From Bradyrhizobium ontarionense (GTDB lineage Bacteria > Pseudomonadota > Alphaproteobacteria > Rhizobiales > Xanthobacteraceae), in NCBI RefSeq assembly GCF_021088345.1, contig NZ_CP088156.1, positions 2,914,001-2,978,000 of the forward strand: a DNA stretch of 64,000 bases, read 5' to 3'. Within the stretch, counting starts at the first letter, position 1; every line of letters starts with the position of its first letter. Positions 35,808 to 45,675 of the stretch are shown piece by piece. The translations under genes were made by a program, and so were the position numbers. Under the pieces are notes generated by a model that was given only the letters and a program-made list of their open reading frames with translations, was not told where the DNA came from and did not search any database.

Positions 35808-36982
35808 CCGGCCTCCTCGCGGAGCCCGAATACGCGCTGCCCGGTCGAGAAGCCGGCGATCGGAAATTCGCCGAGATCGGTCCAGGATTCTTTACAGGTG
35901 CCGGCGAAGGCCTCGGAGGCGACCACGGTACGCTTCAGCCGCGCGGCCATCTTCTCCAGCCGGGCGGCGAGGTTGACCGCGGGGCCGATGCAGGTGAAGT
36001 CGAGCCGGTTGCCGCCGCCGATATTGCCATAGAGCAGCCTGCCGACATGCAGCGCGACGCCGAAGCGGAAGCGCTCCCCGGTGCCGTCGACGGCGTATTC
36101 CAGCGCGTCGACGCGGGCCCGCGACGCGCGCGCCGCCGTGAGCACGCGGCCGCAGACTTCGGCCGGATCACCGCCCTGTTCGGGAATCGGAAACACCGCG
36201 AGCAGCCCGTCGCCCATGAACTTCAGCACCTCGCCGCCCTGCTCACGGATCGGATCCACCTGGCAGTCGAAATAATGGTTGAGGATCTCGACCACGTTTT
36301 CCGCCGGCAGCCGATCCGACAATGGCGTGAAGCCGCGCAGGTCCGACAGCCAGATCGCCGCATGCATCGTGTCGGTGTGGCCGCGGCGGATCTGGCCGCC
36401 GAGGATGCGCTCGCCGGCGCTGTTGCCGACATAGGTGTCGAGCAGCATCGAGGCGGTCCGTTGCAGGGTGACGATTTCGGTGTAGCGCGACAGTGCCGGG
36501 ATCAGGGAGCGGATCGCCTCGACCTGCGCATCGGTGAAGCCGCCGGGCGCTTGCGTCGTCCAGCTCGACACATGCACCTGCCGGTCCAGGAAGGCCAGCG
36601 GCAACGCCAGATAGTCGGTCACGCCCTCGGCACGCAGATCCATCAGGATCGGGTAGCGCTCGGCTTCGGGCGCCTGCGGGTTGGCCCTGAACGCGATGCC
36701 CTCCTGTGCCACGACCGAAATCGGACTGTCGCGATAGGTCCGCGAATCCTGGAAACCGTAGTCGACGCTACCGACCTCGACCTCGCCGCCCGACCGCCAG
36801 ACGAAGCTGCGGCCATAAATTTCCGGATGCAGCGTGCGCACGAAGATGCCGACGCGCCACAGCGGAATGCCCAGCTCGACGAGACGGACGCAAGCCTCAT
36901 AAAGCGTCCGGCTCGGCTCGTCCGCCGAACGGGCACCGTCGATCAGCCAGTTGATGAACGCGAGCAGCTTCGATTGATCCAT
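35804..36982 (-). CDS. Class III adenylate/guanylate cyclase with an N-terminal sensor-like region
   Basis: 392 aa, no membrane segment. Residues 1-185 form an uncharacterised GAF-like region. The catalytic domain follows (205-390): metal-binding Asp in AIWLSDLRGFTPLSD and FMGDGLLAVFP, and the nucleotide/transition-state segment LDFTCIGPAVNLAARLEK. It probably makes cAMP; base choice cannot be settled by eye. The family is abundant in rhizobia. The stop overlaps that of clpS. Confidence 0.9.
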   Translation of the reverse strand: MDQSKLLAFINWLIDGARSADEPSRTLYEACVRLVELGIPLWRVGIFVRTLHPEIYGRSFVWRSGGEVEVGSVDYGFQDSRTYRDSPISVVAQEGIAFRANPQAPEAERYPILMDLRAEGVTDYLALPLAFLDRQVHVSSWTTQAPGGFTDAQVEAIRSLIPALSRYTEIVTLQRTASMLLDTYVGNSAGERILGGQIRRGHTDTMHAAIWLSDLRGFTPLSDRLPAENVVEILNHYFDCQVDPIREQGGEVLKFMGDGLLAVFPIPEQGGDPAEVCGRVLTAARASRARVDALEYAVDGTGERFRFGVALHVGRLLYGNIGGGNRLDFTCIGPAVNLAARLEKMAARLKRTVVASEAFAGTCKESWTDLGEFPIAGFSTGQRVFGLREEAG

Positions 36983-37033
36983 GCACAGAGACTAGAGCAT
37001 GGCTTGCGGCGGCGGTAGTGCCACGGGACGGAG

Positions 37034-38119
37034 CTATCCCACCTGGCCGCGATGGCGCAGCAGATGGTCGGCGAGCACGCAGGCCATCATCGCCTCGCCC
37101 ACCGGCACGGCGCGGATGCCGACGCAGGGGTCGTGACGCCCCTTGGTCAGGATCTCGGTCTCATGGCCGGCGCGGTCGACCGTTTGGCGCGGGGTGAGGA
37201 TCGACGAGGTCGGCTTGACCGCGAAACGCAGCACGATCGGCTGTCCCGTGGCGATGCCGCCGAGAACGCCGCCGGCGTTGTTGGAGAGGAAGCGCGTGCC
37301 ATCGTTCGCCGAGCGCATCTCGTCGGCATTCTCCTCGCCGGTCAGCTCGGCCGCACCGAAGCCGGCACCGATCTCGACGCCCTTCACGGCATTGATGCTC
37401 ATCATCGCCGCCGCGAGATCCGCGTCGAGCTTGCCGTAGAGTGGCGCGCCCAGTCCGGCCGGCACGCCCTCGGCGACGATCTCCAGCACCGCGCCGATCG
37501 ACGAGCCGGACTTGCGGATGCCGTCGAGATAATCCTCGAAGAACGCGGCCTTGGCCTTGTCGGGGCAGAAGAACGGGTTGCGCGCAACCTCGTCCCAGTC
37601 CCAGTTGCCGCGGTCGATCTTGTGCGGGCCCATCTGCACCAGCGCGCCGCGCACCTTCACGTCCGGCAGGACCTTGCGCGCGATGGCGCCGGCCGCGACC
37701 CGCGTTGCGGTCTCGCGCGCCGAGGAGCGGCCGCCACCGCGATAGTCGCGCAGGCCATACTTGGCCTCATAGGTGAAGTCGGCGTGACCGGGACGAAACT
37801 TGTCCTTGATCTCGGAATAGTCCTTGGAGCGCTGATCGGTGTTCTCGATCAGGAGCGCGATCGGCGTGCCCGTAGTGACCTGCACCCCAGTGTCGGGATC
37901 GGCCATCACGCCGGATAGAATCTTCACCTGGTCCGGCTCCTGGCGCTGGGTGGTGAAGCGCGACTGGCCGGGACGGCGGCGGTCGAGATCACGCTGGATC
38001 TCATCTGCCTGCAGCGGGATCCGCGGCGGACAGCCGTCGACGACGCAGCCGATGGCCACGCCATGGCTCTCGCCGAAGGTGGTGACGCGGAACATGTGGC
38101 CGAAGGTGTTGAAGGACAT
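37034..38119 (-). CDS. aroC: Chorismate synthase
   Basis: 361 aa. It catalyses the last common step of the shikimate pathway. The signatures [16 protein letters not shown] near residue 16, [20 protein letters not shown] in the middle (matching the flavin/phosphate site), and the C-terminal [15 protein letters not shown] are all present. The ATG at 38119 starts [12 protein letters not shown], the canonical N-terminus. A palindromic repeat separates it from the upstream phosphatase. Confidence 0.98.
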   Translation of the reverse strand: MSFNTFGHMFRVTTFGESHGVAIGCVVDGCPPRIPLQADEIQRDLDRRRPGQSRFTTQRQEPDQVKILSGVMADPDTGVQVTTGTPIALLIENTDQRSKDYSEIKDKFRPGHADFTYEAKYGLRDYRGGGRSSARETATRVAAGAIARKVLPDVKVRGALVQMGPHKIDRGNWDWDEVARNPFFCPDKAKAAFFEDYLDGIRKSGSSIGAVLEIVAEGVPAGLGAPLYGKLDADLAAAMMSINAVKGVEIGAGFGAAELTGEENADEMRSANDGTRFLSNNAGGVLGGIATGQPIVLRFAVKPTSSILTPRQTVDRAGHETEILTKGRHDPCVGIRAVPVGEAMMACVLADHLLRHRGQVG

Positions 38120-38143
38120 GATCTGATCTACCAATCAGGAAAA

Positions 38144-38228
38144 CCGTCACTCCGGGTTGGTCCGAAGGACCAGACCCGGAATCTCGAGATTCCGGGTTCG
38201 CCTCTTCGAGACGCCCCGGAATGACGGT
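38144..38228. repeat. Palindromic intergenic repeat, family F
   Basis: Outer arms CCGTCACTCCGGG and CCCCGGAATGACGG with inner hairpins TTGGTCCGAAGGACCAG and CGGAATCTCGAGATTCCG. It lies between aroC and the phosphatase gene on the same strand. Confidence 0.8.
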
Positions 38229-38233
38229 GCAAA

Positions 38234-38833
38234 TCAACTAAACTTCTCGAACCCGTTCTCGCCGAACACATAGACCGCGCCCTGCTGGATCGGCAGGTCG
38301 ACGGCGCCGTGCGGCGTCTCGAAGCCCAGCGCGACCATCAGCGCCCGCGCCGTGCCGCCATGGGCGACCGCCACGATATCGCCCGTGAGCTCATCGTACC
38401 AGTCGCGCACGCGGGACTCCACATCGGCGTAGGTTTCGCCATCCTCCGGCGCCAGCGTCCACTTCTCGGTCAGGCGCCTGGCGTAGAAGGCGGGATCGGC
38501 GGCCTGCATTTCCGGCAGCGTCGATCCCTCCCATTTGCCGTAGCCGATCTCGCGCAGCCGCGGGTCGAGCGCATAATCCGCCGGCGGCAGCTGCAGCGTT
38601 TCGCGCACGAGCTCCATGGTGGCGCGGGCGCGGCTGAGCGGGCTCGCGACATAAGGCAGGCGTGCCCCTTCATGTCCGTTGCGCGCGACGAGCCCGGCCA
38701 GGATGTTGCCCGCCTGGACCGCCTGCACCCGCCCGAGCGCGTTCAGCGGAATGTCCTGCGTGCCCTGCAAGCGGCCGAGCGCATTCCATTCCGTCTCGCC
38801 GTGGCGGATGTAGTAGATCGTGGGCCGGGGCAT
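38234..38833 (-). CDS. Histidine-phosphatase (phosphoglycerate-mutase-like) protein
   Basis: 199 aa. The catalytic motif YYIRHGETEWNALGRLQG is at residue 6, ASPLSRARATMELV supplies the second arginine, and VAHGGTARALMVALG the second histidine. Such proteins are cofactor-dependent phosphatases or mutases; the substrate is unknown. It ends 12 nt before fabI on the same strand, so the two are likely co-transcribed. Confidence 0.88.
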   Translation of the reverse strand: MPRPTIYYIRHGETEWNALGRLQGTQDIPLNALGRVQAVQAGNILAGLVARNGHEGARLPYVASPLSRARATMELVRETLQLPPADYALDPRLREIGYGKWEGSTLPEMQAADPAFYARRLTEKWTLAPEDGETYADVESRVRDWYDELTGDIVAVAHGGTARALMVALGFETPHGAVDLPIQQGAVYVFGENGFEKFS

Positions 38834-38845
38834 TGCGCGTTGACG

Positions 38846-39679
38846 TTATTCCTTGGCGCCGACGGAGTTGCTGAGCGAGATGTCGGGCGCCTCCGGCCGC
38901 TTCATGCCGACGACGTGATAGCCGGAATCGACGTGGTGCACCTCGCCGGTGACGCCGCGCGACAGGTCGGACAGCAGATACAGCGCGCTGTCGCCGACCT
39001 CGTCGATGGTCACGGTCCGGCGCAGCGGCGCGTTGTACTCGTTCCACTTCAGGATATAGCGGAAGTCGCCAATGCCCGAGGCGGCGAGCGTCTTGATGGG
39101 ACCGGCGGAGATCGCGTTGACGCGGATGTTCTTCTCGCCGAGATCGGCGGCGAGATAGCGCACGCTGGCCTCGAGCGCGGCCTTGGCGACGCCCATCACG
39201 TTGTAGTGCGGCATCCACTTTTCGGCGCCGTAATAGGTCAGCGTGATGATCGAGCCGCCGTCGGTCATCAATTTCTCGGCGCGCTGCGCGATCGCCGTCA
39301 GCGAGTAGCAGCTGATCAGCATGCTCTTGGAAAAATTGTCCTGCGTGGTCTCGATGTAGCGGCCGTCGAGCTGGTCCTTGTCGGAAAAGGCGATCGCGTG
39401 CACGACGAAATCGATCTTGCCCCACTTCTCCTTCAGCACGTCGAACACCGCGTCGATGGTGGCGGCGTCGGTCACGTCGCAATGGCCGAGCACGAGGCCG
39501 CCGAGCTCGGCCGCCAGCGGCTCGACCCGCTTCTTCAGCGCGTCACCCTGGTAGGTCAGCGCGACCTCCGCGCCGGCCGCGCGCGCGGCCTTCGCAATGC
39601 CCCAGGCGATCGAGCGGTTGTTGGCTACGCCGAGAACGACCCCGCGCTTGCCCTGCATCAAACCTGAAATCTGCGCCAT
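38846..39679 (-). CDS. fabI: Enoyl-[acyl-carrier-protein] reductase FabI
   Basis: 277 aa NADH-dependent reductase of fatty-acid elongation and the target of triclosan. The cofactor motif GVANNRSIAWGIAKA is near residue 17, and the catalytic Tyr and Lys lie in YNVMGVAKAALEA (Y-x6-K spacing, distinguishing FabI from ordinary SDRs). I chose the ATG at 39679 (GGAAG upstream); an in-frame ATG at 39691 is possible. Confidence 0.95.
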   Translation of the reverse strand: MAQISGLMQGKRGVVLGVANNRSIAWGIAKAARAAGAEVALTYQGDALKKRVEPLAAELGGLVLGHCDVTDAATIDAVFDVLKEKWGKIDFVVHAIAFSDKDQLDGRYIETTQDNFSKSMLISCYSLTAIAQRAEKLMTDGGSIITLTYYGAEKWMPHYNVMGVAKAALEASVRYLAADLGEKNIRVNAISAGPIKTLAASGIGDFRYILKWNEYNAPLRRTVTIDEVGDSALYLLSDLSRGVTGEVHHVDSGYHVVGMKRPEAPDISLSNSVGAKE

Positions 39680-39883
39680 GCGGCTTCCCATCGAACTGAT
39701 TATTAAGGAGTGGACGTACACCACCGGTCTGGCCCGGTACAGCCCCATTCCGCCCGCTCTGTGGCAAAGTACCGGCGGAATTGACAGGCCGGAATAGGCC
39801 TGTCACCGCGGTGTTATGGTCTATGCAAGGCGCGGTCGCGGCCCGCGTCTTTGTCACAACGTTGAACGGCCGCAGGGCATCCC

Positions 39884-40372
39884 ATGAGCGCGTTTCGCCA
39901 GAGCGTCGAGGCCATGATCCCGGCATTGCGTCGCTATGCCCGGGCGCTGACGCGCGACGTGGACGCGGCCGACGATCTGGTTCAGGACACGCTGGTCCGG
40001 GCGCTGCGGTCGGAACGCCTGTTCCTGGGCGGCGACTTGCGGAGCTGGCTGTACACGATCCTGACCAACCTCAACAAGAACCGCCGGCGCTCGCTGGCGC
40101 GGCGGCCGCTCTTCATGCCGCTGCAGGACGACAATCCCGACGCCAGCGGCACCGAGGCCGAGAGCCGCGACATCGAACGCGCGCTGGCGACCCTGGTCGA
40201 GGAGCAGCGTGCCGTGCTGCTGCTGGTCGTGCTCGAAGGCATGAGCTACCGCGAGGTGGCCGAGATCCAGGGCGTGCCGATCGGCACCGTGATGTCGCGC
40301 CTCGCCCGCGCCCGCGCCCATGTTCGCGCCGTGATCGAGGGCCAGCGGCCGGCGCTGCGGAGTGTGAAATGA
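39884..40372 (+). CDS. ECF-family RNA polymerase sigma factor
   Basis: 162 aa. Region 2 is seen in ALTRDVDAADDLVQDTLVRA and region 4 in EQRAVLLLVVLEGMSYREVA...IGTVMSRLARAR. It directs RNA polymerase to an extracytoplasmic-function regulon. The following anti-sigma gene supports regulation by sequestration. It is distinct from EcfG, since no phyR or nepR is nearby. Confidence 0.92.
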   Translation: MSAFRQSVEAMIPALRRYARALTRDVDAADDLVQDTLVRALRSERLFLGGDLRSWLYTILTNLNKNRRRSLARRPLFMPLQDDNPDASGTEAESRDIERALATLVEEQRAVLLLVVLEGMSYREVAEIQGVPIGTVMSRLARARAHVRAVIEGQRPALRSVK

Positions 40373-40472
40373 CCCTGCGATCCATCGCACAAAAGCCGCC
40401 CTGCTGCGTTCGCCTGCTCAAAGCCGCTGCGGTCACGCTTCTGCACCACCGCTCGACTGCAACGAGATTGAG

Positions 40473-41246
40473 ATGATGACTGATCCGACCATTCCCGTCA
40501 CCGAAGACGAGCTGCACGCCTATGTCGACGACGAGCTGCCGGTCGAGCGCCGCAGCGACGTCGAGGCCTGGCTCGCCGCGCATCCGGCAGAGGCCGAACG
40601 GGTGGAATCCTGGCGCAAAATGGCCGAGGCGCTGCATGCCCGTTACGATGCCGCCGCCAACGAGCCGGTGCCACCGCGCCTCGACCTGGACCGGCTGGAC
40701 CGTAGGCCGCGGCGATGGATCTTTGGCGCGGTCGCCGCGAGCCTCGTCGCCTTCGCGATCGGCGGCGCGGTCGGCTGGATCGCGCACGGCGCGGCGTCCT
40801 CCCCGTCGCTGCTGCAGAACCTGGCCGGCGACGCCCTCGATGCGCACCGCCTCTACGTCGTCGAGGTGCGCCATCCGGTCGAAGTGCCCGGCGACGAGAA
40901 GGCCCATCTGCAGCAATGGTTGACGCGCCGCTGCGGCCGCACCGTGCAGGCGCCGGAGCTGGAGACCACCGGGCTGAAGCTCGTCGGTGGCCGCCTGCTG
41001 CCGGGACCGACCGGTCCGGCCTCGTTCCTGATGTACGAGAGCACCTCCGGCGAGCGCTTCACGGTCTACGCGACCAAGATCGGGATCGACGCTGCCGAGA
41101 TGCGCTACATGGCGCAGGGAAATACCGCCGCGCTGTCCTGGGCGGAGCGCGGCGTCAGCTATGTCGTCACCGGCGGAAGCGACCGTACGCGTCTCACCCA
41201 GGTTGCACGCCTTGTTTATGACCAGTCCGAACGGACGGGCGGCTAG
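40473..41246 (+). CDS. Membrane-anchored anti-sigma factor
   Basis: 257 aa. An N-terminal cytoplasmic domain (ELHAYVDDELPVERRSDVEAW) resembles anti-sigma factors of the RskA/ChrR-like helix type but lacks a zinc-binding HxxxCxxC motif. One transmembrane helix follows (WIFGAVAASLVAFAIGGAVG, about residues 85-105), then a periplasmic domain of about 150 residues. It should bind the adjacent ECF sigma factor and release it in response to an envelope signal. It begins 100 nt after the sigma gene. Confidence 0.85.
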   Translation: MMTDPTIPVTEDELHAYVDDELPVERRSDVEAWLAAHPAEAERVESWRKMAEALHARYDAAANEPVPPRLDLDRLDRRPRRWIFGAVAASLVAFAIGGAVGWIAHGAASSPSLLQNLAGDALDAHRLYVVEVRHPVEVPGDEKAHLQQWLTRRCGRTVQAPELETTGLKLVGGRLLPGPTGPASFLMYESTSGERFTVYATKIGIDAAEMRYMAQGNTAALSWAERGVSYVVTGGSDRTRLTQVARLVYDQSERTGG

Positions 41247-41616
41247 CGGTGGGACGCTCAGGGAGCTCGCCTGACGCGGGCACCGTCACGATTCCCAGCA
41301 TGATCAGAAAGGCTTGTCCGGGGGCGGCAAATGATGGACCGGAGAACAGCGGTAGCCGCCTCGATCGGGCGGGAGACACGCCAAGGTCGACGCCGCAATT
41401 CCGTCACCGGAAATCTGGAATCAGGTCACCGGCGCGTCTCAATATCGCGCCAAATGTTCACGAAAAAATGACGAGTGTTCGATCCGCCGATCGACACGGA
41501 AGCGGCCTCGATTGGGGTTTTGTACCGCGCTGGTCCCCCTCTCGAGGCCGCACTTTTTTCTCAGCTTTCCAGCTGATCTTTCAGCTTTTCATCTGAGTGG
41601 TCCGCAACGCGCAACC
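41247..41616. other. Gap between the anti-sigma gene and the dnaJ-class gene
   Basis: 370 nt between two convergent genes, no recognisable gene. It is notable for an imperfect tandem array of TTTCAGCT-like units around 41560-41598, ending in CATCTGAG. No strong terminator is visible. Confidence 0.4.
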
Positions 41617-42585
41617 TCACGAGAGGTTGCTGCGCGGATTGTAGGGATGGCGGTCGCGCCACTTCGTCATCAGCGCCTCGAGGTCGGCGTCGTTGCCGTC
41701 CGGCAGCACGATCCGCGCGGTGACGAACAGATCCCCCGTCGAGCCGTCGCCCTTGGGCAGACCCTTGCCCTTCAGCCGGAAGGTACGGCCGCTGGAGGTG
41801 TTCTTCGGGATCGACAGCTCGACCGCGCTGCCCAGCGTCGGCGCACGCACCTTGGCGCCGAGCACGGCCTCGTAGAGCGTGACCGGCAGGTCGAGCCTGA
41901 GGTCGCTGCCCTCGACCTTGAAGAAGGGATGAGGCGCGATCTGGATCGTGATGAGCAGGTCGCCCGGCCGGTGCCCCGGTGCGCTCTCGCCCTGGCCCTT
42001 GAGCCGGATCTGCTGGCCCGCGGTCACGCCCGCGGGGACCTTGACGTTGAGCTCCTTGCCGGAGGGCAGACGCACGCGCTTCTCGCCGCCGTTGACGGAT
42101 TCCTCGAGCGTCACCGACATCGCCACCTTGAGATCGAGATCGACACCAACGCCGCCGGTCTCGAATTCGAATGGACTGCCGCCGCCGGCCCGCGCGCCGC
42201 GCTGGGCCGCACCACCGAACATGCTGTTCAGGATGTCCTCGAAGCCACCGCCGCCGCCGAAGCCGCCGCCCGGCCCCCCGCCGCTGCGGAAGGTATAGTT
42301 CTCGAAGCCGCCCGGCCCGCCTCGACCGGCGCTGCCACCACCAGGGAAGCCCTGGAAGCGCGGCTTGCCGTCAGCATCGATCTCCCCGCGATCGAACTGC
42401 TTGCGCTTCTCCTCGTCGCCCAGGATCTCGTTGGCCGAACTGATCTCGGCAAACTTGGCCGATGCCTTCGGGTCATCCTTGTTGCTGTCGGGATGGTGCT
42501 TCTTGGCGAGCTTGCGATAGGCGCTCTTGATGGCCGCAGCGCTGGCGCTTCGCGGCACCCCCAAGACCTCATAGGGGTCGCGCAT
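41617..42585 (-). CDS. DnaJ-class (CbpA-like) co-chaperone
   Basis: 322 aa. An N-terminal J domain ([19 protein letters not shown], with HPD in KKHHPDSNK) is followed by a Gly/Phe-rich linker (85-150) and two beta-sandwich substrate-binding domains (CTD1/2). The zinc-finger of DnaJ is absent, so this is a type II/CbpA-like J protein that stimulates DnaK. AAGGAGA precedes the ATG. Confidence 0.92.
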   Translation of the reverse strand: MRDPYEVLGVPRSASAAAIKSAYRKLAKKHHPDSNKDDPKASAKFAEISSANEILGDEEKRKQFDRGEIDADGKPRFQGFPGGGSAGRGGPGGFENYTFRSGGGPGGGFGGGGGFEDILNSMFGGAAQRGARAGGGSPFEFETGGVGVDLDLKVAMSVTLEESVNGGEKRVRLPSGKELNVKVPAGVTAGQQIRLKGQGESAPGHRPGDLLITIQIAPHPFFKVEGSDLRLDLPVTLYEAVLGAKVRAPTLGSAVELSIPKNTSSGRTFRLKGKGLPKGDGSTGDLFVTARIVLPDGNDADLEALMTKWRDRHPYNPRSNLS

Positions 42586-42696
42586 CCGTCACGTCTCCTT
42601 ACAGAAAGTCAGATACTAACCTACGGGCTCCCCGCCCGCTTCGCATTTCATCTGGGGAGTCCGTTGTATTTTTGCAACGGGTTCCAGAAGTCCCAG

Positions 42697-43206
42697 CTAG
42701 CTTTGCTGCCAGGGCTTCAGCGTTTGGATGTCCCAGCGTCCACGCTCGATCCGACACGCCGAGCCCTGCAGCCAGCGCTCGGTCTTGCCGTTGACGTAGC
42801 TTGCCAGGAAATCCCGGCAAGTGCGGCCATTGTCCGCTGTATAGGACTTGGCGATCGGCGTCACCGAGCCACGTGCTCCGGTCTGCGGATTCTGCCAGGG
42901 CTGGCTGGAATCCTTGGTCCCCTTGGTCAACACGTCCGACGCAGCGTTGCGGGCGAAGGCGAGATCGCCTTCGGTCGGCTCGCGCTCGGGCGGTGGGTTG
43001 ATCGATCCTGTAATCTCCGCATCGTCCATCTTGGCATAGGCCGATTCGGGTCGCGACAGGCTGCAGCCGCCACCGGACAGGCCGATTAGAATGAGTGTCA
43101 AAGCGGCGCCGGCATGACCGATCGCGGATAGGCCAAGCCGGACCGATGCCCTATATAGGACCGGAACGGATTGGACTCGCGCGCGCCTGGCCGCGGGTGA
43201 ACGCAA
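42697..43206 (-). CDS. RT0821/Lpp0805-type surface lipoprotein
   Basis: Up to 169 aa. A hydrophobic stretch with lipobox SGGGC (about residue 48) leads to a mature region with [35 protein letters not shown], and two cysteines in [10 protein letters not shown] and [11 protein letters not shown], the pattern of this 17-kDa-antigen-like family. The start is uncertain: the first ATG (43206) overlaps the leader of the divergent pdxH gene and a TTG just before the signal is an alternative. The function is unknown. Confidence 0.75.
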   Translation of the reverse strand: MRSPAARRARVQSVPVLYRASVRLGLSAIGHAGAALTLILIGLSGGGCSLSRPESAYAKMDDAEITGSINPPPEREPTEGDLAFARNAASDVLTKGTKDSSQPWQNPQTGARGSVTPIAKSYTADNGRTCRDFLASYVNGKTERWLQGSACRIERGRWDIQTLKPWQQS

Positions 43207-43226
43207 AACTCGGACTCCCCATACAC

Positions 43227-43877
43227 ATGACCGACCCCACGACCATCAAACACCAGACAACCTTAACATCCGGTACATCGGCCGATTTTACCCAGGCCGG
43301 TGAGCCGTTTGCCTTGTTTGCGGAGTGGTTTGCCGAGGCCACGAAGAGCGAGCCCAACGATCCGAATGCGATGGCGCTGTCGACGGTGGACGACGGCGGA
43401 TTGCCTGATGTCCGCATGGTGCTGATGAAGGGCTATGACGAGTCAGGCTTCGTGTTCTACAGCCACAAGGCCAGCCAGAAGGGCCGTGAGCTCGCCGCCA
43501 ATCCGAAGGCCGCGCTGCTGTTTCACTGGAAGTCGTTGCGCCGGCAGGTCCGCATCCGCGGGCCCGTCACGCCGGTGACCGACGAAGAGGCGGACGCCTA
43601 TTTCGCGACCCGGCCCAAGCAGGCGCAGCTCGGCGCCTGGGCGAGCAAGCAGTCGCAGCCGCTCGAGAGCCGCTTCGCCTTCGAGCAGGCGATCGCCAAG
43701 GTCGCCGCCCAATACATCATCGGCGAGGTGCCGCGCCCCGCCGGATGGAGCGGCTGGCGTATCGCGCCTGTCAGCATGGAGTTTTGGCACGACCGGCCAT
43801 TCCGCCTGCACGACCGCATCGAATTCCGGCGCGACGCTACCGACCGGCCGTGGACGAAGGTGAGGATGTATCCGTAG
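43227..43877 (+). CDS. pdxH: Pyridoxamine/pyridoxine 5'-phosphate oxidase
   Basis: 216-aa FMN enzyme that makes pyridoxal 5'-phosphate. Typical motifs: [57 protein letters not shown], and the C-terminal [15 protein letters not shown] with W-KVRMYP end. I chose the ATG at 43227 by comparison with family length. It is divergent from the lipoprotein gene. Confidence 0.97.
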   Translation: MTDPTTIKHQTTLTSGTSADFTQAGEPFALFAEWFAEATKSEPNDPNAMALSTVDDGGLPDVRMVLMKGYDESGFVFYSHKASQKGRELAANPKAALLFHWKSLRRQVRIRGPVTPVTDEEADAYFATRPKQAQLGAWASKQSQPLESRFAFEQAIAKVAAQYIIGEVPRPAGWSGWRIAPVSMEFWHDRPFRLHDRIEFRRDATDRPWTKVRMYP

Positions 43878-44015
43878 CACGCTGGTCCAACGGCCGCGCT
43901 CGTCGCGATGTCCGCGCACGTGCTGAACATCTCGCCATCGCGCGCGTGAATCACGCGCCGAACATACAACCATTGTGGTAAGCTGATCCTTCGTGGATCG
44001 GGAGAGACACCCTTC

Positions 44016-44768
44016 ATGCCGACCTCCTCCAACCAGCCGCGACGCACGATGCTCCTGACTGGCGCCAGCCGCGGCATCGGCCACGCCACGGTGATCCGCT
44101 TCTCTTCCGCCGGCTGGCGCGTTCTCACCTGCTCGCGGCATCCGTTCCCGGAGCAGTGCCCGTGGGGCGCCGGCCCCGAGGACCACGTCCAGGTCGATCT
44201 CTCCGATCCCCAGGACACCCTGCGCGCGATCACCGAGATCAAGCAGCGCATCGACGGCGGCGAGCTGCACGCGCTGGTCAACAACGCGGCGATTTCGCCG
44301 AAGGGCACCGGCGGCGCGCGGCTCGGCACCGTCGACACCGACCTCGACACATGGAATCACGTCTTCCGCGTCAACTTCTTCGCGCCCATCATGATGGCGC
44401 GCGGCCTGATCAACGAGCTGAAGGCCGCCAAGGGCTCGGTGGTCAACGTCACCTCGATCGCCGGCTCGCGCGTGCATCCCTTTGCCGGCGCGGCCTATGC
44501 GACCTCGAAGGCGGCATTGGCCGCACTCACACGTGAAATGGCCTCGGATTTCGGCCGGGTCGGCGTGCGCGTCAACTCGATCGCACCGGGCGAGATCGAC
44601 ACCTCGATCCTGTCGCCGGGCACCGAGAAGATCGTGCGGGAGCAGATCCCGATGCAGCGGCTCGGCACCCCCGACGAGGTCGCCAAGATCATCTACGTGC
44701 TGTGCAGCGAGACCAGCTCCTACGTGAACGGCGCCGAGATCCACATCAACGGCGGCCAGCACGTCTGA
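44016..44768 (+). CDS. SDR-family oxidoreductase
   Basis: 250 aa. Cofactor motif TGASRGIGHA at residue 15, NNAA in the middle, catalytic Ser in NVTSIAGS and the Tyr/Lys pair in YATSKAALAA. The C-terminal end SSYVNGAEIHINGGQHV is that of classical FabG-like SDRs. The substrate is unknown. Confidence 0.88.
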   Translation: MPTSSNQPRRTMLLTGASRGIGHATVIRFSSAGWRVLTCSRHPFPEQCPWGAGPEDHVQVDLSDPQDTLRAITEIKQRIDGGELHALVNNAAISPKGTGGARLGTVDTDLDTWNHVFRVNFFAPIMMARGLINELKAAKGSVVNVTSIAGSRVHPFAGAAYATSKAALAALTREMASDFGRVGVRVNSIAPGEIDTSILSPGTEKIVREQIPMQRLGTPDEVAKIIYVLCSETSSYVNGAEIHINGGQHV

Positions 44769-44920
44769 GGACGATCGACGAGCGGCAAATCAGACGCCAG
44801 GCCGTCTCTGAATTGGTTCACGCCGACTTGCCGCTCTCGACCAGGATTGCGCGTCCGGGCCGGTGCGCGATTAACGCCATTTGCAAAGATCGATGCTGAC
44901 GACGCCGAGCGCGACAAACT

Positions 44921-44948
44921 AACAGCGCCCCCGGGAGGGAGCGCTGTT
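44921..44948. terminator. Hairpin between convergent genes
   Basis: AACAGCGC, a C/G-rich loop and GCGCTGTT form an 8-bp stem between the SDR gene and the small convergent gene at 45036. No clear T-run follows, so it may be a weak bidirectional terminator. Confidence 0.5.
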
Positions 44949-45035
44949 CATGCGGCGGCATTGGCATACTGGATTTCAGATTGCGGGCTGCACAAATCGG
45001 CGGCGCGGGAATACCGCCGAGTCGAGAACGTTCGT

Positions 45036-45272
45036 TCAGCCTTCGCACACCAAGCCGCGCAGGATCTGCGCGGCGCGCCAGCGCAGGCGGGCAGATTCGA
45101 CGTTGAGCGCGCTGGAGCAATCGTCCTCGCGCTCGTCCTCTTCGAGATCGGCACCGCAGTAACGGCAGGTGCGCAGCGACAGCGCATGGGCCACGACGAT
45201 GTCGGCGCGGCCACGCTGATAGCTGGCGAGCTCGACCACGTTGTTCGATGCCGTTATGCGTTTCTCAACCAT
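45036..45272 (-). CDS. Small cysteine-containing hypothetical protein
   Basis: 78 aa without a signal peptide. The centre carries TCRYCGADLEEDEREDDC, a CxxC pair plus a third Cys that could bind a metal, followed by a helix (SARLRWRAAQILRGLVCE) with a fourth Cys. AAGAGGCGG precedes the ATG. The family is not recognised, but composition and ribosome site support a real gene. Confidence 0.55.
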   Translation of the reverse strand: MVEKRITASNNVVELASYQRGRADIVVAHALSLRTCRYCGADLEEDEREDDCSSALNVESARLRWRAAQILRGLVCEG

Positions 45273-45675
45273 TGCCGCCTCTTGGCTAAGACGCGATGAA
45301 CGCGCCCTGAAGCTTCGTCTTGCATGTCATGCGCCGAAGCGCTCGTTGTTGGCCATGCTCACGAGCTTACTTATCGCAGAGAAGTTTCGATCAAACGTTC
45401 AGGGTTCCCGTCAAATTTTACCTGAGGAATTGAGGCGGCTTTGCAGCGGTTCTGCAGCCAGTCTAACAAGTATTTCTCGTACCGCGCGGCTTCTGACACT
45501 TGCAGTGCATAGCGACGCACCTGCTACGACATGCGATGTCCGGACATGTCCAACGGCGTTGCTAACAACGGGGCGCGAGTGAGGCGCAGATTGGCTCGAT
45601 GGATGACGCCGCCGGCGCGGCGCAAGCCTATTCTGCCGGCACGACACGCGGAGGAAGCTGTTGGCGGGCGCGGCC
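45273..45675. other. Gene-free stretch upstream of the CxxC gene
   Basis: About 400 nt of lower GC than the flanks, holding presumably the promoter of the small gene on the minus strand. No recognisable protein, RNA or repeat. Confidence 0.4.
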
